This document shows positions 54,347-64,000 of a DNA stretch of 64,000 bases, one piece after another (position 1 is the stretch's first letter; every line of letters starts with the position of its first letter). The stretch covers positions 95,140,609 through 95,204,608 of the forward strand of contig JARDYH010000003.1 of assembly GCA_029215795.1 (NCBI GenBank), read 5' to 3'. The notes under the pieces are model-generated. The model made no database searches, was not told the origin of the DNA, and saw only the letters and a program-made list of their open reading frames with translations. The position numbers and the translations under genes were made by a program. This DNA comes from Anniella stebbinsi. Taxonomy: Eukaryota; Chordata; Lepidosauria; Squamata; Anniellidae.

Positions 54347-56648
54347 TAGGGATGTGCACTGGATCGGACCTGATCCACGATCCGAGTCCGGTCCAGTGGG
54401 AAATCGGATAAATTATCCGATTTCCGATCCCGCAGCTGGATCGGCCGATCCAATCCGAACCGGTCCGAAAAAGCTCCGAACCGGTTCGGCGGATCGGCGG
54501 ATCGGCGGGCGCCCACTGGCGCCCACCGCCGCTTCCATTGGCGGGCGCCAGCGGGCGCCCGCCGATGAAAGTGGACAGCGGGGGGGGGAGGAGGGGGGCA
54601 CTTACCTTCTCGGCCCGGTGGCTCCCGTCCGGCGCCGGCGCCTACTACTACTAGCAGGCTCCGCGGCCTGCTCTAGGGTGGCGCGCCGGGTGATGTCATC
54701 ACCCAGCGCGCTACTCTAGAGCAGGCCGCGGAGCCTGCTGGTAGTAGTAGGCACCGGCGCCGGACGGGAGCCACCGGGCCGGGAAGGTAAGGAGGGGGTG
54801 CGTGGAGGGGAGGAGGGGGCGCGCGGAGGGGGGAGGGGGGCCCTTACCTTTCCGGCCCGGCGGCTCCCGTCCGGCGCCGGCGCCTACTACTCCCAGCAGG
54901 CTCCGCGGCCTGCTCTAGGATGGTGCGCCGGGTGATGTCATCACCCGGCGCGCTACTCTAGAGCAGGCCGCGGAGCCTGCTGGAAGTAGTAGGCGCCGGC
55001 GCCGGACGGGAGCCGCCGGGCCGGAAAGGTAAGGAGGGGGTGCGTGGAGGGGAGGAGGGGGCGCGCGGAGGGGGGAGGGGGGCCCTTACCTTTCCGGCCC
55101 GGCGGCTCCCGTCCGGCGCCGGCGCCTACTACTCCCAGCAGGCTCCGCGGCCTGCTCTAGGATGGCGCGCCGGGTGATGTCATCACCCGGCGCGCTACTC
55201 TAGAGCAGGCCGCGGAGCCTGCTGGAAGTAGTAGGCGCCGGCGCCGGACGGGAGCCGCCGGGCCGGAAAGGTAAGGAGGGGGTGCGTGGAGGGGAGGAGG
55301 GGGCGCGCGGAGGGGGGAGGGGGGAGGGGGGAGGGGGGCCCTTACCTGCCCGGCCCGGCGGCTCCCGTCCGGCGCCGGCGCCTACTACTACCAGCAGGCT
55401 CCGCGGCCTGCTCTAGGATGGCGCGCCGGGTGATGTCATCACCCGGCGCGCTACTCTAGAGCAGGCCGCGGAGCCTGCTGGAAGTAGTAGGCGCCGGCGC
55501 CGGACGGGAGCCGCCGGGCGGAAAGGTAAGGAGGGGGTGCGTGGAGGGGAGGAGGGGGCGCGCGGAGGGGGGAGGGGGGCCCTTACCTTTCCGGCCCGGC
55601 GGCTCCCGTCCGGCGCCGGCGCCTACTACTCCCAGCAGGCTCCGCGGCCTGCTCTAGGATGGCGCGCCGGGTGATGTCATCACCCGGCGCGCTACTCTAG
55701 AGCAGGCCGCGGAGCCTGCTGGAAGTAGTAGGCGCCGGCGCCGGACGGGAGCCGCCGGGCCGGAAAGGTAAGGAGGGGGTGCGTGGAGGGGAGGAGGGGG
55801 CGCGCGGAGGGGGGAGGGGGGCCCTTACCTTTCCGGCCCGGCGGCTCCCGTCCGGCGCCGGCGCCTACTACTCCCAGCAGGCTCCGCGGCCTGCTCTAGG
55901 ATGGCGCGTCGGGTGATGTCATCACCCGGCGCGCTACTCTAGAGTAGGCCGCGGAGCCTGCTGGAAGTAGTAGGCGCCGGCGCCGGACGGGAGCCGCCGG
56001 GCCGGAAAGGTAAGGAGGGGGTGCGTGGAGGGGAGGAGGGGGCGCGCGGAGGGGGGAGGGGGGAGGGGGGCCCTTACCTGCCCGGCCCGGCGGCTCCCGT
56101 CCGGCGCCGGCGCCTACTACTACCAGCAGGCTCCGCGGCCTGCTCCAGGGTGGCGCGCCGGGTGATGTCATCACCCGGCGCGCTACTCGAGAGTAGGCCG
56201 CGGAGCCCGCTGGTAGTAGCCGCCGGCGCCGGACGGGCCGAGAAGGTAAGTGGCGGGGAAGGGGGCTTACCCCCCCCCGGAGCCGTCCGCTTCTATCCGC
56301 TGGCGCCCGCGGGCGCCAGCGGATGGAAGCGGGCGGCCCCAGGGGGGGTAGGGAGCGCGGGGGAGGGGGTTTACCTGCCGGGGCCGTCCACAGCGGACGG
56401 CCCCGGGGGGGGGAGGGAGTTAGGCCCCCCTTACCCACCCGCCGCCATTTTTTCCTCATAGACTTGCATTGCAATGCAAGTCTATGGGGAAAAAAATGGC
56501 GGCCGATCCAAAAATGTACGATTTTTGGGTCGGGATCGGACTCGATCCGGTCCGGGGGGCCTCCGATTTTGTCCGAACCGGTCCGGGACAAAATTGGAGG
56601 TCCCGATCCGGGTCCCGATCCGATCCGGGGGGTCCGTGCACACCCCTA
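54347..56648 (+). mobile_element. GC-rich hAT-like foldback element with amplified hairpin array (2,302 bp)
   Basis: Ends TAGGGATGTGCACTGG and GTGCACACCCCTA, with a perfect 8-bp duplication, ATGGATAC (54339-54346 and 56649-56656). It is the same subfamily and orientation as 28258-29340, but has seven hairpin modules in place of two. The open frames of over 200 codons inside follow from stop-poor GC-rich palindromes and mirror those in the 28258 copy. It inserted into the centre of 52817-58105 and is therefore younger than it. Confidence 0.96.
54600..56250. repeat. Tandem array of seven palindromic modules
   Basis: Centres (TGATGTCATCA) start at 54691, 54933, 55175, 55431, 55672, 55914 and 56163, giving spacings of 242, 242, 256, 241, 242 and 249. 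Each unit is itself a hairpin: ggcgccggcgcctactact and its complement surround ctgctctag/ctagagcag stems. Units are separated by a G-rich linker between GGTAAGG and CCTTACC. The near identity of units points to recent amplification. Confidence 0.92.
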
Positions 56649-58113
56649 ATGGATACTACCAAGGATCAAAGGGATCGAGACCAGAGTGATCCTTCCTTGC
56701 ACGCATGGCTGCAAAACTCAGCTAGGCTCAGCCGTTCTGCTTGAAAAGTGAAAGTAGGAAAGGAAACAGGAGCCCTGTAATGGATACTACTAGCAAGGAT
56801 CAAAGGGATCGAGACGAGAGAGTGTTTCCTTTTCTTCGCGGGAAGCGGGAGGGGAAGACCTGGCCTCTGTAGAAATTTTTTTGAAACATGTAATTTAAAA
56901 ATTCCATAGCCATCAAATGCCTGGACCTATAATTCTGAAATTTCTGACACATATCTACCCCTAACCCATCTACAAAGTGAGCAATGTTCAGACTTCTAAC
57001 TTTTAAAATAAAAAAGTTATAGGCGTTTCTTTCCTCATTGTTTCAAAAATACCTTGCCACCACATGCCTGGACCCAGCTGTCTGAAATTTTACACACATA
57101 TCAAGCCAAGTGGTACCTGTAATGTGCCCATGTTTCCTGTTTGTATCTTCAAAAATAAAAAAGTGGGAGGCGTAACTGTATTTACCCCACCACTACCCAT
57201 TTTTCTAAAATTAATTGCCACACAAGGCAAGCACCTACATTTCCGAAATTTCACACACATAGGTCCAAAGGTACCGCCTACAATGTGGCAAAGTTTCATG
57301 TGTGTAACTTTAAAAATGACAAAGTTATAGGCATTCCTGGGTATTTATTAAAAAATTAATTGCCACACAAGGCAAGCACCTACGTTTCCGAAATTTCACA
57401 CACATGGGTCCCAAGGTACCACCTACAATGTGGCAAAGTTTCATGTGTGTAACTTTAAAAATGACAAAGTTATAGGTGTTTCTTTCCTCATTGTTTCAAA
57501 AATTAATTGCCACACAAGGAAAGCTCCAATGTTTCTGAAATTTCACACACATATCAAAGCAAGTGGTACCTGTAATGTGCCCAAGTTTCCTGTTTGTATC
57601 TTCAAAAATAAAAAATGGGAGGCGTAACTGTATTTACCCCACTACTACCCATTTTTCTAAAAATTAATTGCCACACAAGACAAGCACCTACGTTTCTGAA
57701 ATTTCACACACATAGGTCCCAAGGTACCCCCTACAATGTGGCAAAGTTTCATGTGTGTAACTTTAAAAATGACAAAGTTATAGGCATTCCTGGGTATTTA
57801 TTAAAAAATTAATTGCCACAAAATGCATGCACCAATCTTTCTGAAATTTCTCACAGATAACTACCCCTAACCAGTCTACAATGTGCCCAAGTTTCATCCT
57901 TCTATCTTTAAAAATGAAAAAGTTATAGGCGTTTTTGTAAAACAATACTTGGCTATGGGAAAAAGCATTCAAAATGGCGTCCGATCCGGATCGGACATCT
58001 GGTCCGATCCGATCCGACCAGCCTCCGATCCGATCCGATCCGACCCCCCAGGTCCGAATCCGATCCGCTATCCGATCCGATCCGGGGGGTCAGTGCACAT
58101 CCCTAGTATAAAC

Positions 58114-59035
58114 TTTTGAAGACTAGATCCAAATACGGGGCTTAATATAAAGCATAAACATGATGACTGGCATCCCCATAGCTGTTGAATCGTAAGAGGC
58201 CAATAAATATTACAGTCAATACATTTTAACATAAACAAATCAGAATTTTCTTTCCACATTTTCTTCCAGATAAGACACGGAGCTGTCTTTGGGAGGGATT
58301 GAGTGCTTATAGTGATGGCACTCTAAATTATAAAGAATTAGATAAAGTATAGCTTTTGAGAGGCCTTCATATAATCTAACCATCGTGAAAACAGGTGCAG
58401 GGATGAATCTTGCCTTGAAATCTATGTGTGCTCAGAATGTCCTTGAGGACTTTTATTCTGATCACTCTTCCTTCACAGTCCCTATCGCATTCACATTGTT
58501 TTCTATGTCTTTCCTGGCCCTCTAGAAAACAGATGAGTCCTAAATGTGGACACCAATTTCCATCCTACTGTCTCAATGCATTCTAATATCTTCAAGGAAA
58601 GCGTCACATGGTGCTGTGTTATACCGTTTCTTCTGATCTTTAAAAATGGGTTTGGGGCAAAGCTGATATTTGTTCTTGAAATCTAGGCTGTATTCCTCAA
58701 CATATGCAGCAAATTTCATTTTGCAGTATTTTGCCCTGTATTCCTGTATGAAAAATTATTCTAGTATCTCAGTGTTCAACAGCATGGTTGTGTTACAACT
58801 GAGAGAGTTGCATATGGAATGCTGAATGGTAGAGTTGAACCAGGACTGGGAATCCCTTTTGTCCTCAAGCATCACATGCAGAGGTGAATGGGCATTTGGG
58901 GGTGGGTCTGCCAGCTAGTAGGCATAGCCAGAACAGTTGGTGGCCTTGGTAGAATATGGTGGGTGGAGCCTGGGCTGGCATCCTCCTTGCCTGTCTCTCT
59001 CTCCTTCTCTTTCTCACACACATGGATCCATGGGA
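58114..59035. other. No gene seen
   Basis: Unique-looking sequence. No repeat family or exon recognised. Confidence 0.35.
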
Positions 59036-59038
59036 AGA

Positions 59039-59222
59039 GGGCCATATCTCACTGGTAGAGCATGCAGGAGATCCCAGGTTCACTCCTTGGCATCTCCAGG
59101 CAGGGCTTGGAAAAACTCCTGCCTGAAACCCTGAAGAGACATTGCTGCCAGTCAGTATTGACAATACTTGGCTAGATAGACACATGGTCTGGTTCAGTAC
59201 AAGGCAGCTTCCTATGTTCCTA
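59039..59222 (+). mobile_element. tRNA-derived SINE
   Basis: A-box-like 'cactggtagagcatgcagg' and B-box-like 'aggttcactcc' are followed by 'gtcagtattgacaatacttg', 'ggtctggttcagtacaaggc' and the end 'agcttcctatgttcctac'. It is the better-preserved partner of 8860-9035. Confidence 0.85.
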
Positions 59223-59429
59223 CGGGGAGAACATACATGGGAAGGGGAGGATGACATAGGGCGAGCACCCATATGTTGTCCTCCTCATCACATCTGCACT
59301 CCTGCCAACCCACCAAAGGGTGTTTGATGGACGGGAATACAATGTTCAGTACTGGAGGACAGTAGAGGAGGAGGAGGAAAGTCCTCCCTGTGTTTCACCC
59401 TCACCATCCTCACTCTTGCCAGCCCACCA

Positions 59430-59640
59430 AACATTTTGCAAATGTACACATCGATTGTACTTATTTTTTGAAATGTACACATTTTGAATATGCACTCTTC
59501 TTCTTTGTCTGCGGATCACACAGCGGGCTCAGAAATGTATGGACTTTGACCACAGATCGTGTCCAAGTCCATGTTTGGTCTGAAAGGTGTGAACTGGGTA
59601 AAACACTGATCAAAACTGAACTGAAATGAATTTCCCATAC
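59430..59640. repeat. Old AT-rich dispersed repeat
   Basis: 'cattttgcaaatgtacacat' and 'tttttgaaatgtacacattt' resemble 3860-4450; the two share 'ctgatyaaaa' near the end. Confidence 0.4.
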
Positions 59641-59788
59641 TTTCCTAATCTGCTGCTGCTGCCAAAAAAGATCATGGCGGCGCTGCCTGGGGTTTTCTAT
59701 GCTAGCAGTAGCAAGGGACTCCCTCCCTTATCTTCAATCTCTGATAAGAGATCAGAGAAGGATTTCTCTTGCTAACAATATCCAGACT

Positions 59789-59880
59789 TCTCTCTCTCTC
59801 TCTCTCTCTCTCTGAACATGTGTGTGTGTACATATGTGCAAGCACATGTGTGTGTCTGTGTGTGTGTGTGTGTGTGTACA
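59789..59880. repeat. (TC)n and (TG)n microsatellites
   Basis: (TC)n at about 59789-59813, then interrupted (TG)n to about 59878. Confidence 0.9.
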
Positions 59881-59884
59881 TGTA

Positions 59885-61415
59885 CAGTCTCCTTGCACCC
59901 TTGGGGCCAAAAAGGGTGTGCACCCCTGCTTCAGGGTATAGAACTAGTCCACCAGATGGCCATCTCAAGCTGGTGTCTTTCTAATCACATGAAACTCAAT
60001 AAAACCATCTCCTCCTATGAGCTTATTGGAAATCGTGATGGGAAAGTTGGGTGAAGCCATGCTTAAAGTGTGTTTGCCTCAACAGCAAACTCTACCCTTG
60101 AGATATAGCTCTGAAGCCTAATACTCATCACTCCCAAATATGAATGAAATGGTAAAGTTACTAGCAAGCGTACTCTACTCCCCTTTCTCTGTTTCTGCAA
60201 GCTCTGATTTACAGCAACGCCTAATGGTGTTTCATCTCGAAAAACCCAAAGTAATTAATTTTAATACAGAGGGTTTATCCAGTCAAATATCTGCATATGG
60301 CTGCTCCCACCACAGCTTTTTTTGATTACAATGGGCTATTTTACCAATAATGGATACCATACAATACAAAGCATGAAACTGTCGGCCTTCATCCTCCAAG
60401 TTTTATTTTCAAACCACAAACATTTAGAGTCAAAGCGTGCAGACTGATGGGAGGATTGATTCCCAAGGTACAGCTGAAGGCTTCAAGCAGAACAATTTGC
60501 AATCATCAGTGGCATGGTCAAAACAAACTAGTCAGGACTTCCACACCTAATAACCAACTATGGCAGTTGTAGAGCAGGGGTTTTCAAGCTTTCTACACTC
60601 CCGGAAACTTGACGCTTCAACTGAGCAGCCAAGGAACTTGACGCACCAACTCAACTGTGATCGGTGTATGGCAGAAGATTCTGGGACATTCTCTAGATTA
60701 ACATGTACTGGGCACTTCTGTTTGGCTTCCCTGCTGCCATGCCTGAACAAAGAGTTTGGCCTAAGACACTGCATTGCAGAAGACAGCTGATCTTGACAAA
60801 TTGCTAATAAGCTTCTGCAGAAGCCCAGGTTTCCCTGGAACACCGTTTTGAAAAGCCACTGGCTGCAAGAACGTTGTTTGCTAACTAGCAGCCCAATCCT
60901 ATGACCGTTTTTCAGAGTTCAATAGGACTTACTTCCAAGGAGGTAAGCACTGGATTGCAGTCTAAATTCTTTGAACTGAAGTTTCTTTTAAATACATGAT
61001 AAAAGTATTACATAGTGAATACAAAAGAAGGAGAAATCACCACCACCACCATCTTCATCTTACATTTTATATAGTGCTTTCAAATATTCAAAGAATCCCA
61101 TGTGCATTATCTAATCTTTGTGATAAACTTGTAAGGTAAATTTGGTTTATTACCCCTTTCTGAGACTGAGAGAGGGTGGATACCACTGAGTTTGAGGTTG
61201 AGGGGAAGGGGGGGGGGGAAGAAAAAAAGCCTATCTTGGATTTTAACTGTGGCAAATTTTATTTTATTTTTTTCATTTACATCCAATCAACAATTTTATT
61301 TATATTTTATTTACAGCAACCCATTTAAGTTCAATGAAAAATGAGGTGGGGGCAGATTGCCCTTCCTCTTCTCTCTTCCATCCAAAGAACTGGCCTTTTG
61401 ACCCTTGGGCCCCAT
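59885..61415. other. No gene seen; dispersed repeat copy
   Basis: 60891-60965 is a dispersed 'gcagcccaatcctatgac…ggattgcagtc' repeat. 60195-60345 is AT-rich and repeat-free. A G run lies near 61209. Confidence 0.35.
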
Positions 61416-61419
61416 GCAA

Positions 61420-61580
61420 CAATGGAATTGGATGAGGACTGGTAAACTGAGGCTCACTCCAGAGAAGATTGAGATACTGTTATCCATTACAAGAATGGCC
61501 AATGGGTTTGTGATATCCAAGAAGCTTCCAGGGTGTTGCATGCCCTGTGTACCATTGGCAGTGGGCTACCAGCTCTGGCC
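61420..61580 (+). pseudogene. L2-type LINE fragment, strongly decayed
   Basis: The frame KLRLTPEKIEILLSI resembles the L2 reverse-transcriptase segment seen as LNPDKTEVLL at 9620-10038. Flanking sequence cannot be aligned by eye. Confidence 0.45.
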
Positions 61581-62755
61581 CTGCAATCCTCCCCCTCTCC
61601 AAAAGTCTTACTGGAGGATCCATTTTCTGTGGTCAAAATATAATATCAGAGACCAGCAATCAAAAAGACATTTAGAAGGACTGGATCATTTTGGTCATTG
61701 TTCTAGCTATGCTTCCTTGGAAAGACTGGATGCAACATATGGACATTTAACCCTTCCGCTGAATATTGTTCCAAGTGTATTGGTGAATGCAATTTATAAC
61801 AATGACCACTGAATGACTCTTGAAGGCCAGAATACATTGCAGATCACAACAATGGTTGCATTTCAGCAAAAGATGTACTGCCACCTGTTTCATTGACCAC
61901 CTAAATCTTCTGGTGTATGATGTGCAGAAATATAAAAAAGGACACGTTATTGTGTTATTCACAGCTCATCCTAAGCAATGTCTCAGCCATTTACCTTTCA
62001 CACCCTGTGTGGATGGAAATCTTCACCGTACATTTGCTGGTAGTGTTGCGTACTTTTCAGTGTGTTTGAATTATACAGTTTGAGTCTCTTCACTGACGCC
62101 ATTTGTTCTAGATGTTCATCCTCTTTAGCTGACACCATCCGCCATTGCTTTCACGAAATACTGTGCTCTCTGATATAGGATACATAGCATTTATCATGCC
62201 TTTTTCATGTGCACACTTACAAGTAATAGTGATGAAACTATTTCATGCTGGTGTCTAGGCAGCAATGCCTTTCTTGCTAACCTTATCATATGTACTACTG
62301 ACATTGCTACAGAAGACAACTTGACTTAGCCTATAACCAATAACAGAAGTGTTGAGTGTGTAAGCCCTTAAAGAGCTGGAAAGAAAATTCTGTCCAACAA
62401 AAATACATTTTCTAAAATTGGTTCAGACTGTATGGCTGGATAAATAGTTCAAGTTGGCAAGAACTTTGAGACTAACACAGACACACACACACACACACAC
62501 ACTCACACATAGAGAAAGTCAGAAAATGGATCCACTGACCCAGAATTAAATATCATAACCATCCTAATATAACAGGAACGGCAGTAGTTCTTGGAAATAT
62601 ATTTTCTGTGGATGTCAATTTTAAACAAAGAAAATAAGATGGTGAACTATTATTCTAGTATGATTGCTTTGAATATAACTTTTTTTTTTTTTTAAGTGAA
62701 ATCTTTCTCTCTGTTTCTCTCTCACACACACATTCTCTTTTTCACACACATTAGA
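61581..62755. other. No gene seen; (CA)n
   Basis: Unique-looking sequence. (CA)n at about 62479-62502 and a T run near 62681. Confidence 0.35.
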
Positions 62756-62760
62756 GTTTC

Positions 62761-62993
62761 ATTCTTCAAAGTAGCCCAACGTGTTTTGGCCCTGTTGTAT
62801 ATATCTCTGGGCCTTTTTCAGGGGTTACAATTAGTAAATAGCCTGCAGAGATCTCTCAAAAGGTGTCTCACAGGATTTATTCTTCAATATATATTTTCAG
62901 AGATCTCTGTAGGCTATTTACTAATTGTAACCCCTGAAGAAGGCTCAGAAATATATGCCACAGGGCTGGAATGTGTTGGGCTACTTTGAAGAA
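62761..62993. repeat. Inverted repeat with ~100-bp arms
   Basis: The left arm 62761-62860 mirrors 62893-62993: tagcccaacgtgttttggcc against ggaatgtgttgggcta, and caggggttacaattagtaaa against its complement. The 'cctgaagaaggc…gttgggctactttgaagaat' order recalls terminal repeats of Penelope-like elements, but I cannot confirm this by eye. Confidence 0.7.
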
Positions 62994-63166
62994 TAAAATC
63001 TTATTTTCCTACATACTGGGATTTATTTCCTCATTTTCATAGGTCCCTTTCCTTTTGTGTCACATCCATAAGCCTTTATTTTAACTCTAAACTGCCTTGA
63101 GGGCCTTGGCAGAAACATGACATTTATATGTAGTTACTAACTAGCTAAATAAATAACTCAGAAGTT

Positions 63167-63212
<46 letters not shown>

Positions 63213-63222
63213 CCCCCCCCAA
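63167..63222. repeat. (TC)n followed by a C run
   Basis: (TC)n to about 63210, then about ten C. Confidence 0.95.
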
Positions 63223-63929
63223 AAACCCCAGTTTATGCGCACACTCTCTGCTGTGGCTATTCACCCTTTTGGCCCAACATAACTGATCACTCCCATGTTT
63301 TGCTACTGCTTCTAATAGCAATCTGGTCAACCTTTCCTCTTTAATGTGTTATTTATTTCTCTTCCATATACTTCCTTATTGTTTTCCATAATGCTATAGA
63401 CAATACTTGTTTGTGCATCCCTTTCTTTGTCCTGCAAACCTTTGTTGCTTCCGGTTCGTTGTTTACTCATCAATATCTGTCACACCAACTGGCTGTTGTC
63501 ACACCATTGAATATGTAATGTGCAATTAAGTTTTTAATTAATATGAATATATAATCTTGCACCACTTATAACACCTCTGACGCTGGCTCCTTGACAAATG
63601 TGCAAATAATATAGGCACTTAATCATCACATTTTCTGACTTCACTTCTCAGCTGTGAAGGAGGCTAGATTATGACCCAATGGCTGATTTCCTAATTGGGG
63701 TAAAAAGAAGAAGAAGGAAATAAAGACTCCAGCTAGAACAAATAATACATCATTAATGGTAGCTGTCCTCATCAGATGTATGTGGATGGGACAGGCATGC
63801 ATGTATTTGTGGAGGGATAGATAACTCTAAATACCATTTGTAAGAAAAACATTGTTCAATAGAATTTTCTATATAATTTAGAGCTAGATGGGAAAAGTAG
63901 TCAAATTACTGCATGATAAATGTCAAAAT
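63223..63929. other. No gene seen
   Basis: Unique-looking AT-rich sequence. Confidence 0.3.
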
Positions 63930-64000
63930 TAGGGGTGTGCATCGGATCGGATCCGATCCACGATCCGAATCCGATCCGACCCAAAATCGGGAAAATCCGA
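63930..64000 (+). mobile_element. Left end of a hAT-like foldback element, cut by the window
   Basis: Begins TAGGGGTGTGCATCGG and matches the left end of 52817-58105 base for base over the 71 visible positions. The preceding 8-mer gtcaaaat is the predicted target duplication to look for downstream. Confidence 0.93.

Larger units (their letters stand above)
52817..58105 (+). mobile_element. hAT-like foldback element with ~150-bp repeat arms, split by a nested element
   Basis: Ends TAGGGGTGTGCATCGG and GGTCAGTGCACATCCCTA, with a perfect 8-bp duplication, GTATAAAC (52809-52816 and 58106-58113). The outer ~170 bases of each end are CGGAT-type but not identical to each other. Inside the GGACGCCATTTTGAATGC box, the two arms (to about 54060 and from about 56880) are mirror images. 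They are built of seven tandem units of 145-162 bases beginning 'gcctataactttg' or 'gcctcccattttt'. The centre holds repeated 'gtatccattacagggctc' words and was the target of 54347-56648. No transposase is present. Confidence 0.95.

Noticed and set aside
54600..56250. Regularly spaced repeat array considered as CRISPR
   Set aside because: Units are about 242 bases, palindromic and contiguous, without unique spacers, and the genome is vertebrate.

Overview
This window looks like intergenic or intronic nuclear DNA from a squamate reptile (lizard or snake). The strongest clue is two insertions of a tRNA-derived Sauria-type SINE (7055-7282 and 17742-17983). They occur alongside CR1 and L2-type LINE fragments and many short lizard-type inverted-repeat elements. 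I found no convincing protein-coding gene, rRNA, functional tRNA or CRISPR array. Nearly all open frames are chance frames in GC-rich palindromes or microsatellites. The exceptions are two decayed L2 LINE ORF2 fragments, at 9620-10038 (minus strand) and 48953-49351 (plus strand).

The dominant content is a family of non-autonomous, foldback-type, hAT-like DNA transposons. Their ends read TAGGGNTGTGCAC and most have 8-bp target-site duplications. I delimit ten copies with both ends: 1620-2378, 11450-11892, 18143-22803, 25358-26127, 28258-29340, 38330-39409, 43673-44607, 49601-50473, 52817-58105 and, nested in the last, 54347-56648. An eleventh begins at 63930 and runs off the window. Typical copies have arms of (CGGAT)n-like DNA, a GCCATTTT box and one or more inner hairpin modules. 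Module edges carry consensus 5' splice-donor strings on both strands. No transposase was found, so all copies would depend on a source elsewhere.

Two large structures stand out. At 17002-22581 there is a giant, nearly perfect inverted repeat with arms of about 2.6 kb and a loop of about 0.32 kb. It contains a foldback element plus an inverted copy of 1.14 kb of its left flank, and this flank copy lies inside the element's own target-site duplication. That is the signature expected of replication template switching on a hairpin. At 52817-58105 a related element is split at its centre by a 2.3-kb GC-rich element (54347-56648), whose hairpin module has been amplified to seven tandem units.

Layout: 1-11.4 kb holds old CR1, L2, SINE and hAT relics. 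11.4-17 kb is mostly unique with scattered MITEs. 17-23.2 kb is the giant palindrome followed by a CpG-rich patch. 23.4-31.9 kb has MITEs, LINE tails and two foldback elements. 32-37.5 kb contains two divergent LTR-like copies in opposite orientation. 38-50.5 kb has three more foldback elements among LINE fragments and MITEs. 50.5-52.8 kb is a LINE tail and unique DNA. 52.8-58.1 kb is the nested pair. 58-64 kb is mostly unique sequence with a SINE and microsatellites. Several AT-rich unique stretches look like possible conserved non-coding elements, which only a cross-species alignment could confirm.
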